Of a stretch of 64,000 bases of DNA, positions 40,580 to 54,263 are shown piece after piece; within the stretch, counting starts at the first letter, position 1; each line of letters starts with the position of its first letter. Position numbers and translations under genes: made by a program. This DNA is from Certhia americana (Eukaryota > Chordata > Aves > Passeriformes > Certhiidae). The notes under the pieces are model-generated. The model was given only the letters and a program-made list of their open reading frames with translations. It made no database searches and had not been told where the DNA came from. The DNA lies in contig CM031858.1 of NCBI GenBank assembly GCA_018697195.1, forward strand, positions 133,805,715-133,869,714, written 5' to 3'.

Positions 40580-43500
40580 TGACTCTTTTTCTTTCATATT
40601 CTATAACATCCTCAGAGAAGGAAAAAATCCCACCTGCTAAAGGGACTCTCACTTGTGCAAATTGTTGATACTGGGGAAAAGGAGAGGGAATAAAATGATT
40701 TTTTTTGGCTAATTTATATTTACTAACTTTACTTCTTCAATTTGGGATCATACTTCTCCTAAAAAAACCCCCCAAAAACAGCACAAATAGAGGAACTGCT
40801 TTCCAATTGGTGATTTTTTGATTGGTGCAATAGGTACAGGAATATGAAAATATAGTATTTGAGAATAAGTTGGGTTTAGTCTCCAGACTTTAGTTGCTTT
40901 GCTTCTCTTCTCCTTTCCTTTTGCTATCAGTCTGGACAATATTGCTAACTACGTCTAAGTTTCTCATAGTAGTTATGATGGTGGTGATAGCATGAAGTCA
41001 ATTCAAAAGCTGGGCAGCTTAGGAACGGGTAATATAGAAGTCAAGAAAATGACAGGAAAGGAAATTGAATGTGGTGAAGGAGATAATGTAATAGTGATCG
41101 TGAGTGTATTCCTGAAGGCTGTTTTACCCAGCCAACCACCGCCCAGGTTTCTGGTCTGACCCATGTAGGTAATCAGCAACAAGAGCAGTGCCATCAGTAA
41201 TGGGAAAAGTAGTCAGAAAACAGAAGTTTTGTCTCTGGGATGGTGAGGGGAGAGCTGCAGATCCCTGATGGCCAGTAGTATGTCCATGTTCCTCTGCAGT
41301 AGAGAAGTCTAGGTTCTGCAGTAGGTGGGAGTTCTGCTCCTTTGATAAGCATAGCCAAGTTTCAGTTTATATGTTGAGGGGGGCATTATCATTGATTATA
41401 AAGCCATCAAAGTGCGTTTCCTGCATTTAACTTTAAAATACATTTTTATTTTAAATGTGTTTTTGAAGAGTTTGTACAAAAACCTAGAAAATGAGATTAT
41501 TTTCTGTTGAATTAATCTAGTCAGAATATTTTTGGCTTCCCTGAATTTATTAGGAAATCTCCCATATGCATCAATTAGAGTGAGGATTTTTGTTTTAATT
41601 ACAAAAAATGAATGCAGTTAACTTAAGCACTTTCAAGGTAACCTATTTTAACAAATGCAAATGCTCAACCACTTTTTTGAAAAGACTAATGTTTGCAGAC
41701 TACATTTTTCTGCTAGAAGCCAGTAGAAGCTGAACATGCCAGTTTGTGTGAGTGTTAAGTGGTCATTTGACTCGAATTTCTTAAGAAATCTTCTCAACTG
41801 CAGATAAAAATTGAAAGCGGGAGAAAATTTTAGTATCAGGCTCAAGCACAAATGAAAAAAGATTGTTAAGTATTAAATATTTAAGTATCTGACTTTGAGG
41901 CAAGTCCACATTTATGGGGAGGACCTGTAAAATGCCTGGAACAACTTTGGCTTGGTATATATTATAAAACATTAAAAAACAAATAAAGAAAAAAGTATTT
42001 TGCTTGCTTATGCACTTTCAATGACAGTATTTATATGATCCTAATTTTTGGAATTAGGAAAAAGTCTTGAAAGTCAAATGTTTTTCCAGGGAGTCATAAT
42101 TTTGAATTAAATATTTGTTGCCTTTAAGAAATGTCTCAATTATTTTCTTTAATAGGAAACAAAAACTATGATTAATTATTAGTATGATAAACCTTTGCTA
42201 TGATAATGTATTGGCATACTAGATAAAGTCTGTTCTCAAATGTTTGTGCAGATGTGACTAAGTAAAGCACTTATACATCTGCTGTGAAAATCATCTGCAC
42301 ATAATTATTAATTGCATCTGTGCCAAGACTGCAATGTTTTTGCAAATTTCTGCCTCATCATTGATTGAAATTTTTAGTCTTCTTTCCAAATACATTGATC
42401 TTATTTGAGGAGATGTTTGAATTGCATCTATACAAATACTTCAATATGATGGCTGGTGAGTTGTCTTTATGATTTTCTGAAAGTTTCTTTTCATGAGCAT
42501 TTTTAGAAAAAAGTATCATCATGAATGTAGTTTCAGCACTGCAAAATAGAAGTGTATTGGTGGAAGAGTAATGTTCAAGCCAGGGAAATTCCAAGTGGTG
42601 GTGGATAGCAGATGGACTTTTGAAGTCCAAGGTTAAATTATCTCTCTGATAAGAAGGTTGTAAGGATTACATCTTTTTATAGCATCACACATATGACTAA
42701 GCAGTAAAAAGCATGTCACCTACATTTTTTTTCTAAACTAGGTTGTGCTGTAAAACTTGATTTAAGCCATGATACAATGCAGGATTGTAATGCTGTTAAA
42801 AAATGGGCATATGACATGTTTTGCCTCCATGATGTGCATTCCTCAAGGAATAGGCTCACAGTCTGCATAAATTATAGAAGAGAAAAAATGTAAGTCATGT
42901 GTTAGCCAGATGCTTCAGCTAGAAAATAATAAAGAAGTGTTTTGGCAACTACAAGTTCTTATGTATTATAAAGCTAAGATAATGTGGTTTCAGAATTTGA
43001 ATTTTTAATACTATGCTCAGGTAAAGTGATAACAAAATATTGTGTTTAATCCAAATTAACCTCAAGGTTTTCTGTCCCAGATTTTATTTTTGCAGTTGAT
43101 ATTATATCTACAGAGAGTTTGATTTTTCATAATTAGCTTCTTGGTTCAACTTCTTGGTAAACAACCTACACATTACTCAGATTTGTAGAAAGAGTTCATT
43201 TGAGATGGAATGCTCTCCTAAGCCAGTGAGGAGAACAATATAACACATTATTTGTTAAGAATGGAAAGGGTGAGAAACTACAATCATTATAATATAGTGC
43301 TCGTGCACTGAGGTGAACATCAAAGAGCATACTTGTTAGTTGTGACCTTCTTTCTATGCTATAATTTCTCTGAGTGTTAATGATTTTCTCTATAAATGCA
43401 GCTTGTGAAGATTTGCCACACAGGACTCTTGCAGTGTAACAGTTAAAACTGCTGAAAAGAGATGTGGGATATAACTGGAAACTGAGAAACAAAACTCCTT

Positions 43501-45130
43501 AGTGCCTTCGCAGTCCAGAGGTTGTTGAGTGGTTTTGTAGAATGCCTATACTACTGAGTGTAGCTAGGATTTGTAAGTCTTTAGTCAGTGAAATATTATT
43601 CATTTTTCCCCCTCTGTTTACTTTTTATGTCCTGTGACATGAATAAACAACCATCTGCCCTACAGAAGCTCCATAATCCTCTAATTCAAGTCTTTGGGAT
43701 TAACCACCTTTTATCCAAACATATTTCTGTGGCTAGTCTTTAGTCTTTTACATGTTCTGTCCTTTTCCATACTAGTCTTGGTTAAAGCTCTGCCCTTAAA
43801 AAGAGAGACTTCTAATGTAACAACCATCTTGGGAGATGTAAGCACCACCATTAAATTTTTTTTTTTTAGTTTTTCTTCTATTAATATTTTTACTTCTTAG
43901 CAAACAGAAAAACTAGGGCTTGTGTTTGTTTGAGGGGGAAAAGAAGGCTGTTTGTAGCTTAATTAAATTTCAAAAAATTAATTTTGACACAGGATAAGAT
44001 TGGATCAAACAAAGTAATCATATTCACAAAAGAAATTAAATTAGAAAACAACTTAAAAACTTTATATTATGGGTAAAAATTTATGTTGGTTTGCTTGCAA
44101 TTTGTTCACAGTGGGTTCATTCACATGGTATTTTGGTGACAAAACACTTGGCAAGTCATTTCCTAACAGTGATGGTTCAATGATATGAAAAAATACAGAT
44201 AATGTGGTAGTCAGAAAATATCTGCTAACCTGAGGTGTCAGAGTTATAGAGCAGGATCTTTGCTTTTTCTGGCACCCTAGTAGAGAAAGGGAGATAAAAA
44301 GTTTGGAATGGAGACCAGAGAGAAGAAAAAAAATAATAGTGGTAGCAAGGAAAAGGGAGAAAAAGGGAACAGTGTGGACCTGGCAAGAGGCATTTTCAAC
44401 ACAGAGAACTGGGACAGGGAGCTGATGTAGGTTTGTGCAGTAGGATAGGAGGGCAGTAAATCCGGGCAAACACCCTAGATTCACATGTAAGGCTGCAGAA
44501 TTGCAGTGCAGCAAACAGAGCGATCATGGGGATAATGCCTGTCAGTGACATGAGTGGGACTGATAAAATGGCTAAAGGCATTCCTAATGCAAATCCTCCA
44601 AGTTCTCTCATGGCTGCTTACTGCACGGCCCTTGTAAAATATAATTCAAGTGATCTGTTTCTGGAACTTTGTATCTTTTATTGCAATTTCAGCTTCTTGA
44701 AACAGCTTTTCTGTTTTCCTGAAGTTCAGTGATGGTTTGGTCAACAAATAGGATGGTATGACATATGTGTTTGAAGAGGAAGTGAATTGTGGTGGAGATG
44801 AGGCAGGTTTTCTACTCTGAACATTTATCCTTTGCTTGTGTCTCAGATCAAAATAATCCCACTACCAGCTGAGCAATTGAAACAGAGATACAAATAAGCA
44901 GTTTTGCAAAGAAAGTAAATGCATACTTCACCTCCTTTCTTTTTAACTTTTGAATGATAAAATTTGAGAGAATTAATGAAGCAAAATTTGGAGTTTTATA
45001 TCTCTTCAAGACTGTTAGATTCTATACCCTTAAGTAAATCTATACAAATTCCCACTGTTTTGTTCTTTCTTACCTAATCTTTCTAATTTGAAATATTTTG
45101 TGAATAATATGTGGGATCCAGTGCAGTTTC

Positions 45131-46023
45131 ACAAGTCTGCAGACAGCAACAAGCTGAGTGATGCTGTTGAAACACTTGAAGGATGGCATGCCATCCAGAG
45201 GGATCTGGACAAGTTTAAGAAGAGGTCCATGGGAGCCTCATGAGGTCCAGCAAAGCCAAGTGCTGGTGCTGCACCCGGTCAGGGCAACCCTTGGTATCAA
45301 TCCAGGCTGGGGGCTGGAGAGCTTGAGAGCAGCCCTGCCCAGAAGGACTCAGGGTTGCAGGTGGGTGAGAGGCTGGACATGACCCAGCAGTGTCCACTCA
45401 CAGCCCTGAAAGCCAAACGTGTCCTGGGCTGCATCCAGGGCAGCGTGGGCAGCAGGGCTAGGAAGGGGATTCTGCCCCTCTGCTCTGCTCTGGTGAGAGC
45501 CCACCTGCAGGGCTGCTTCCAGCTCTGGGGGTCCCAAAATAAAAAGGAGGTGGACCTCTTGGAAAAAGTACAGAGAAGGCCACAAAGATGATCAGAGAGC
45601 TAAAGTACTTCTCCTGTGGAGAGAGGCTGAGAGAACTGGGGCTGTTCAGCCTGGAGAAGAGAAGGATCTGGAGAGACCTTAAAGCACCTTCCAGTACCTA
45701 AAAGGGGCATACATGAAAGATGGAGATGGATTTTTTTTTCAAGGGCATGTAGTGATAGAACAAGGGGGAATGGTTTTAAAGTAGAAGAGGATAGTTTTAA
45801 ACTAGATGTGAGGAAGACAGCTTTTGAAAAGAGGAGGGTAAAATGCTAGTATGGGATGCCCAGAGATGTGGTGGATGGGAATGGGGATCCCTGGAAACTT
45901 GCAAGGTCAGGGCTGGGACTCTTAGCAACCTGGTGCCACAGAAAATATCCCTGCCCATTGCAATAGGGTTAGGCTAGGAGTTTTACAGGTCTTTTACAAT
46001 CCAAACTATTCTGTGAATCCATA
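45131..46023 (+). mobile_element. CR1 LINE, 5'-truncated (sense)
   Basis: About 890 bp is the 3' portion of a CR1 non-LTR retrotransposon in the same orientation as RIMS2. It starts inside the ORF2 reverse-transcriptase C-terminal part. Short open stretches remain, for example 45355-45591, which reads like the RT tail with CIQGSVGSRARK and LEKVQRRPQR. It passes through the conserved GGGGCTGTTCAGCCTGGAGA and GGAATGGTTTTAAA segments and ends at a diverged octamer terminus near ATTCTGTGAATCC. Frame breaks and stops interrupt it, so it is dead. This is the longest transposon copy in the window. Confidence 0.93.
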
Positions 46024-46276
46024 GGATTGCATTTTCAAAGTATTCTGAGATTAAAGGGTGAAATTTGCTATACTGGTGTTCAATGAAGGAAATAGTCAAG
46101 TATGTGACAGTGGCCCTGGTGATGTTGTAAATCTATGTTGTATGCTACCAGCATTTTAAATCAATTTTTTTAATATATGAAATGAGTCCATTATACCAAT
46201 AAAGTTTTATCTATTATGTTCCTCATTTCAGTATGAATTGCAATATAAATATTTTTTATTATTATTTCAAAAGAAA

Positions 46277-46309
46277 AAATTTACTAGCGTCAGTAAATTT
46301 ACTAGCATC
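46277..46309. repeat. 18-bp short tandem repeat (1.8 copies)
   Basis: AAATTTACTAGC recurs with an 18-bp period (46277 and 46295). It lies about 250 bp beyond the sense CR1 end. No function is evident. Confidence 0.7.
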
Positions 46310-49300
46310 CATAAAAATCCAAGGTTTTAAAAAGTATCCTAAACAGTCAAGTCACTAGAAAAAAAATGCAGATTGTATACTATGCAATAATCTAAACTTG
46401 CTATACACTTCACTTGTTTTGCTTACATCTCTGCATTGTTGTGCAGAACTCACAACTAAGGAAATAGAAAGTAGAGACAAAACAGAGAACTTGGCACTAC
46501 CAAAGCATTTGCCATTTCTTATTAATTTGTTTTGTGACTGTCATGATTTATAACAAAAATTGTTTTCATATATAACTCACTATGTTACTCTTAATGGTGA
46601 GTCCTATTATTATTTGATTTATATGCAAATTTGTAAGTAAATTAAAACATGGGGAGCAAATAAACTCTGAAGTTACTTTTTCTCATTCAATGTAGAAATT
46701 CAGAAAAGCAAAGTGTTCATGAATCTTATGAGATTGTATTCTTAGCACAATATATTTTTTTAATATGAGTTGTATTTTCCCTTCTTTAGCCACAGCTGAA
46801 AGTGTTTTATTTCCTCTGAAAGATGACAAAAGTTCTGCTTGTAAAGCAAGTTCCAGTTGGAGTTGTACAAGCTTGAAGAGGTTCTTGAGGTACAGGCTGA
46901 TTTTCCTTTGGGAACAGTGCCACAGACTGCCTTTTAAACTTGCAGTATGGGCAGATTTCATCCAGAAATCACAGAGACTTCAGTATGGAGCTCCACATTT
47001 TTATAGTTCCTTTCAGCTGAGCAATGACTGGAAATCTTAGTTCTATTTGTGATGTTCATTGGCAACTTCTGCTTTTTGTCTGGGCAAAGGTGACTTTCTG
47101 AAGTTCTTGTTTTGAAAGTTACAGTTATATGAGTTTCCGCTTATGCCAGCTCCTAAGAAATGAGATGCTAGCTGTCTTTTACCCAGCATACTACTTAGGC
47201 CTTTACAACACTGCAAAGAAAATGGCTGAAAAGTACCAGCAACTGATAGTGGAAATCCAGCACGGCAAGTGCATGAGATACTTAATGTTGGCATATTGAA
47301 AGCTCTTTTCTTAAGTATGGAGCTTGCTTTAGGGAAAGATTTTAATATGCACAAATATGTGCTTGTAGTTGAGAAGTATTTCAACTGGTAGGAAAGGGTA
47401 CAAAAATTGAATTTTCTTTTCAATTTGAAATGTTAATGTGTCCTGGTATCTTTTATCCTGAGTCTTGAATAATGAACAAGGCAGAGCAAAGGGCAAAATA
47501 TGCAAGTCATGAATTCAGAAGTCAGCTGAGAATTTTTCTATTTCCTTTGGAGGCATTTATATGGATTATGGGGTTATCTTTTCTACTAAGTATAATGTTA
47601 ATGCATAGTTAAATCTAGAAATATAGTGAGCTTGTTTATATCTGTAACTTACTCTGTAGTCCCAGCAGCAGACAATGTGAAACAATATGATAGTATGAAA
47701 TAATAGGAAATAAATTTCCAGGAATATGTATTGAAACAGTGGTAGTATTTTAAAATGTTGATTATTTCTAGTAATGTTGAATAATTAGAAATAATACTAT
47801 CATTTTTCCTTATCAAGTGTATTGTGTTCTCCGTAGTGTGCATAATATAATGCAGATTATGGAGACAGCTCTAATGAGAAAGAAGCTGGGGATTTATGTA
47901 CATTGTGTACAGAAGGACTAAATCATGAAAACAATTGATGTAGAACTGATTAACAAAGCAGTATTCAACATTTGAAAAATGCATATTGTTTTACTCCAAG
48001 CATATCTTTTTCATGGTGAAGTTCTGGAACAACTCCATTAGATAAAGCATTAGCTGCTTACAGGAAGAACAAAAATTTGTGAATTTTCACATAAGACTTT
48101 TGTAGCAATGCACATTCCGGTGTAGTATTACTCATGTGACCCTAGTCACCAAAGGCAAATTGTTCCAAGCTACAAAAATAATTACTCTTGACAGAAGAAA
48201 GTGATGTATTATAATTTTTACTGTATTTTATAAGATCAAAAATGAGAATTTTGTATATGAAGAAATGTATTTTTCTTCTCAATTCTAAAAAAAATTTGTA
48301 TCCATGAATACATTCAGTGTATGTAATGCAGTTTAATTAATGAGCATACTTCTGTTTCAATAATCCTCATTTCTTTAACGTTAGCAGAAAGCAAAACAAA
48401 AAAATCCCCATCAACAATTATTTAAAAGGACTATATCTATATAAAACAAAGCCAAGTATTTTCCTAAGCCAGAAGAAATAAGTTGCTCCATAAATACAAT
48501 GTGAGAAATGCCTACAAATTCTTGCTCACCTCTGTATTTGAAATGCAATCTGACAGCATTCTGGGTGATGTCAAACATGGACTGAGAACAGTATTTTTAT
48601 GTTGGTAAATACAACATAATACTTACTAAGGTATAATAAATGTTTTTTGTTTTTTAATATTGAAATTAGCAATATCTGAATTGAGTAAAAAAGTAGGTAT
48701 GTATACTCCCAAGCATCATAACTGTGATCACATTTATTTATTCTTTTATTTTATTTATACATAGACTAATTTAATGTAAATTAGCTTTATGTGAAATAGC
48801 TGAACTGGGTGAATTTTCAATGTAATTTCTTTCTCTTTTCCAAATTATCATGCTAGAATGTGATTTAAGTCAAAAGCGAACAAGAACTATAAAAAAGAGC
48901 TTTTAAAAAAACGTTACTGGTATAAAAAATTAAGATTACTTTTGATAACTAATTCACAATGGGCCAAAATAAGATTCTGCATATCAGCCAGATTAATCTA
49001 AACTCTGGGCATTCACCTTTGTGAACATATTTGCTCTTTTGTGTACAGAATCGTAGCCCATCTCTACTTCTTTCCTTGAACAACATTGTTGTGTTTCAGA
49101 ATTGCATATGAATTAAAAAATTTGAGTAACTAGATTACATGGTCAGCTATACTTTGCTTCCTGAAATATTTGATTTGTACCAATCTCTTTCTGCTTATTA
49201 GCTCACGGTCCTTTTTCAGCATCTGCCCTTTTCACTGTAGGAAATGGATGATATCTGAAGAAATGAGGAATATTTATTCTTTTAATTCCTTTTAGAAGAG

Positions 49301-50961
49301 CATGGATTATTTTAAGTCTCCAATTTTTTGATGGTCTTTTGCAGAACACTCATCACAGTAGTGTTTGAATGGCTTGCATTCATTTCTTTATCTCTGTAAG
49401 TGGAAGAAGGCTTTATTATTTTGGTTTTATGGACTGGAAATCAATGGATCACTGTCAGGACAAAGCTTAGCATTCAGATCCCTTGTATTTTGAGTCCTTT
49501 GCTCATTACTCTTTTGGGAAGAACTGAACATCCACATTTCAGCTAACTATTTTTATAATTATTAGATTTCAGTTGGGGTCACTTGCTAAAATCTGGGTTC
49601 TGTTCAGGCACAAAGCATTTAAAGAAAGCAAAAACTTGAATTTTTTTCCTGCATTCTGTTCACTTTCCTCTAACTGCCAGGCTTACTTCTTCAACTTTCT
49701 GCATGACAGTCTTCTTCCTTCTTCTGCGTCTTGTAGAATTTGAAAAAAACCAAAATCTCTAAATTCTTAAACTGTGATAGGCATTTCACTGTCTTCTGTT
49801 AACGTTTGTTCATTCCTGTGCATTGACTTCATAACCCTTTTTCTGTGTTCAAAGCTTTCCCACATTTGCTCTTTTTATGATTAATCTCTTCTAGCAGATT
49901 AAGTAACTGAGGCATTGAACAAGGCCAGGGCTGGGAGCAGGGCCTGAAGTCTCCCATGTGGAATGTCTGCCTTTGTTACACAGTGTTTGAGGAAGAGCAG
50001 CCCACACCGGTACTGCCTCCTGCCGCCTGCCCACTGGTTCTCCTGATGGCTGCCTTTAAACCAGGGAAAGAATTGCAGTCTTGACATCCACCATGCCCAG
50101 TTTTCTGGTTATACAACAGTTCTGAAGCGCTTTTTACTAGAGTAGACAGCTTCCACAGAAGCCAGAAAGTGCATGAATCTTGCAGAGTCAACTCTTATTC
50201 CTGTCTTAGCAGGCATAGCTCCCATTCCTCAGTGGAATGTCTGAGTGTGCCCAAGCTGTCGAGATGAGGTCAATGGTCAATTTGGTCTTCTCTTACACTG
50301 TGGGTTGGTAACTCATAAACTATGGCTTACTCTAAGGTGTCACCCAGAATGCTGCCTTGTCACATTCAGGGGCACAAAGAATGAAGTATGAAAGCTGCAG
50401 CTGACAGTGAGAAGACTGGCATTGTACTGGCTCAGGAACTTTCTGATACAACAACTGATACAAGTCAAGACAAGTAGCTGAGTAAAATTGTATCCAAAGT
50501 TGTCTTGCTCTAGGATTGAGCTCACCTATTTATTTAACTCCTGTGTCTGATTAAATGATGTATGTTGCATGTGACAGAACTTTTGGAAATAAGTATAGAA
50601 GATTTTATGTTGCAAGGGACACTCAAGTTAAAGGCTTTGAAGGATCCTATTGAACTTCTGTGCTCCCTAGAACAGATAATCTCCTACTAAGTTTGTGGTG
50701 TGCACAGTACCTGAAATTAAAGACAGAGTGCAGTGAAGTTTTAGTTTTCCTCCATTGGAACACTTCTATACTTGGAAATATATGAAATCCAGGAAATAGG
50801 ATATTTTTTTATTAGGAAATTTTGTTGCTTCTAACTTTGCTTCAAGAAATAACAAATTCCTTATTATACTTTGCTTATAAAATAAAGGATGTTGCAAGAA
50901 ACAAGCAAAGAAGAAAGGTACCAGAAACATCTTAATAACACAGTCATTTATGAAAGTTACT

Positions 50962-51009
50962 GTTGGAACTAGAGGATTTTCCTATGCAAATCATTCTATG
51001 ATTCTGTGA
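50962..51009 (+). mobile_element. CR1 LINE 3'-terminal fragment (sense)
   Basis: GTTGGAACTAGAGGATTTT is followed by CATTCTATGATTCTGTG, the canonical CR1 terminus with two octamer-like repeats. Only about 48 bp remains recognisable and the middle is shortened. Confidence 0.7.
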
Positions 51010-51206
51010 AATGTATAAACCATTTTTTTTTTTGGCATAAGATCTCATTTGAGATCAACAGGGAAAAAGAAAAGATGCTGAATTGCCGCAGAGAAGCAGT
51101 TAAAATCTGTAACTGTTTTCATTGAGATATGTAGTTTGCCAAAGCTGTTATTTCCAAAGCATATCATACTTTCCAGTTCTTTATCAGATTTGACAGAGGA
51201 CAGTCT

Positions 51207-51223
51207 AAAAAAAAAAAAAAAAA
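51207..51223. repeat. Poly-A tract
   Basis: Seventeen consecutive A residues. It is about 200 bp beyond the CR1 fragment and unlikely to be its tail, since CR1 lacks poly-A. Confidence 0.85.
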
Positions 51224-53421
51224 GAAAGCCAGAAAAAGCAATGTCACACTAAAAAGTCATTAACTGCTTGTGTTGTGTACAGTGTATAGCTGTGAGCATA
51301 ACCAATTCTACTTTTACAAAAAACGTGGTTTCTTCTTATTTCAACAAATTGTAGAAAGGGAATTGTAAATCACAGCCTATTATAAAATGCAAAATAATAA
51401 ATGTTAATAGTGTCACTATTTGTATATTTTCAGTATTATTAATCAAAATATAATTTGAATCAAATTTCATTTTCTTTTGATAGATATGAATAGTCCAAAT
51501 TTACTTGCATGATAATAAGCAGCAACAGAAAAATACTGATGGTTAAAATTATTTCTAGTCACTGTAAAGTTAATAGAATATTATCACGGACTTAAAAAAT
51601 GGCAGATTCAGGTAATACAATAGTCTAATCATAATAAATTTATTCTAGCTTACTTATGCTCAGCATTTTTATAAAACCTTCATTCTGACAAGGACTGCAG
51701 TTCTTACAGTACAGCAAAGATGCTCTCTGCTATTTTGTCTATGCTGAGCAGACAGAGGCAGAAAAGAAGAGTGTTTTGGGGAGTCTAAGAAAAATTTGCT
51801 GAGCAGTCATCCAAGGGACTAATGGAGTCATTTCCAAGTGTTCACTGCCAGATTTAAATCAGGGGAATGATCTTTTTGTTGTTTACAAATCAGCTAGCCA
51901 TATCTGTTAAGGTCATTGTGTTGACACCTGTGCCAGCTATTTTTTTCACATCTGAGTCCTGGACAGAGATATCAAGAATGCATAATGAAAAGAGGCATCC
52001 TCTTTCATTTTAAATTAAAAAAAACCCCAAACGAAAAAACCTCCCAATCAACAAAAAATGTTTGCATGTAATTTTCATATTTCTTGCTATGTTTCCTCAT
52101 CAAGGACTTTCAATTCATACTGCATAGAGATGAATAAGTAGTTCATAAGTGAAGTACATAGGTCTTTGGACAAATTATGGAGATAACATGATGCATTTTC
52201 TATTAGTCTTCTTTAGGCAGTAGCAGTTAGTTTGTTAGCAGTTTATCTAAAAATAAAACTGAAGTGGAGAGTCATAAGACAAATGTAAAGCTTTGGTTTG
52301 AAGAGTTGTGTTAATCTGGATGAATTATATTGTCAAGTTAAGTGCTCACCAGGGGAAATGAGCAAATGAAGCGAGGGAGAGGACGATTTGAAAGTGGCTG
52401 TACTACAATTGTCTTACTCAACTCTAGCTGAAGTCAATTGGTGCCTTTTGATATGTATTGCTTTGCTGTCCTTAATTAATTTGCAACAAGAATATGTTAC
52501 TAACTTGGAGCAGTATAGTCTTATGTTCACATCATCATCATGCACCTTCTATTCTGTGAATGTAGCTCTGCTACTTGGAGAAGGCTGGTCCAGCCTCTGC
52601 TACATAATTTGGTTGCTCCTGAAAAATTCTGTGAACCAGACAAGTTACATTGTCTGGAGGACAGCTTTGTGCAACGAAAGCCTCCATAGTGTAGGGCCTA
52701 GTTCAGTTTGTGAGGTGGAATGCTCTGATAGTTTTGCAAGCATTAAGTACTATGACTTTTTTTTTCTTCTCTTACCACAAATTTCCAGAAATTTAAACAT
52801 GAACAAGTAGAGGATGTGAGGGAATTTTCCTTGAAAAGTAGTGGAAAATACTGACCTTTTACTTAAACTCATTCGGGAAATATTTAGCCTCAGGAGATAT
52901 ATTTTTGGGTAATTGTGATCTTACAAAAACAAGAGACTCAGATGAAATCCCTTATGTAACTTTTATTACAGCTTCAGCTACCATGAAGGCTATAATTATG
53001 AGTGTAGTTCTTGTTGACTGTGGAAAGGTCCCTGAGCAATGTGCTTCTTTATATATTCAGTGAAATAAAATAATTGCAGGGCTAACATCCACTATTCTTC
53101 TGTGGAGGCTTCTTCCATTGTTCTGTGATCTTCTGAAATAATGAAGACAGTGCAAATTACAATTAAAAATCTACTGTTTAAATTAGGATTCTAAGTTAAT
53201 TTAAAATGAAAATTGCATCTGTATCTGTATCTCTCTATTTATTACTTTAACAATCTTATCCTTATATCTCCTCAACATTTTTTAAACCATATTGGTTTTC
53301 TTTGAAGAACATTCTTAGGGAATTTTGCTTCAAAGGAGGTTTCCATCCACCTTTTATATATAGACATGAGCAAGCTTGGGTAAATGTTGGGAAGATGGTT
53401 TTTTTTCTTTTTTTCTTGTTG

Positions 53422-53442
53422 TTTTTTTTTTTTTTTTTTTTT
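53422..53442. repeat. Poly-T tract
   Basis: Twenty-one consecutive T residues, preceded by T-rich sequence from 53399. No flanking element was recognised. Confidence 0.9.
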
Positions 53443-54236
53443 ATCATATAATAAAATTTACAGCTTATTTGGTGAGTAGATTTGTGTAAATTCTTGCCAT
53501 TTTCTAAGAATAGGTATAATAGAACAAGGAAAGGACAGAACTAAATTCCTAGAAAATATTAAAGAAAAATCAAGCCCTGTATTTCTCAAGGTTGTCACTG
53601 TAAATTGTTTGGAACATTTCAAAGTGTTTGATGGCACATCTGAATGTCAGCAGCTCATTTTAAGAGGCTAATTGTAGCATCTCATTCATTTCATTAAGAC
53701 AGTCCACAAAGAACAATTCCTTGAATTTAACCCTGACTCCTGGAGAATACTCTCACAGCACCAGAGCTCTCAGGAGACAAATAATTTTTCATTTAGATCT
53801 GCATTTAGATTATGTTCACTAACTAATGAAAGGGGTCATTAACTGAAGAAACAATGATATTGACTAGTTTCTTATTTAAGTTACACCTTTCTTTCTGTGC
53901 ACCACTGTGAGGGACTTTACCATAGTTTTATGAAATTTTACACACTAATACATTTGTATAGGGATTAAATTAATGCTTCATGGCAAGCTACGTCTTGTAC
54001 CACCCTTAGCTTCTGAATATTTAATTTTGCAACCTAACCTTCTTCTTAATGTAATGTGTATGGGAATTTTCCTGCATGTATGTATAGATGTGTATACATG
54101 AGTAAAATAACCTTGATTGTGCTGAAATGTCTTAAAAAACAACCACCATCATTGCTAATTTATTTTTGCACATCTGTTCCTTAAGCTGTAACCGAGGTAT
54201 AACAGATCATTGCACTGAACTAATTTGATTGTACAG

Positions 54237-54263
54237 TATCACACTGTCATTATCACACTGTCA
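54237..54263. repeat. 14-bp-period tandem repeat
   Basis: TATCACACTGTCA occurs at 54237-54249 and again at 54251-54263, exact in both copies. Confidence 0.8.

Noticed and set aside
44062..44611. Overlapping minus-strand ORFs of 150 and 71 codons, partly hydrophobic
   Set aside because: The two overlap in different frames, neither resembles a known protein, and there is no Kozak, splice or conservation evidence. Treated as chance.
45355..45591. Small ORF that looks like a gene
   Set aside because: It is a remnant of the CR1 reverse-transcriptase ORF, not a host gene.
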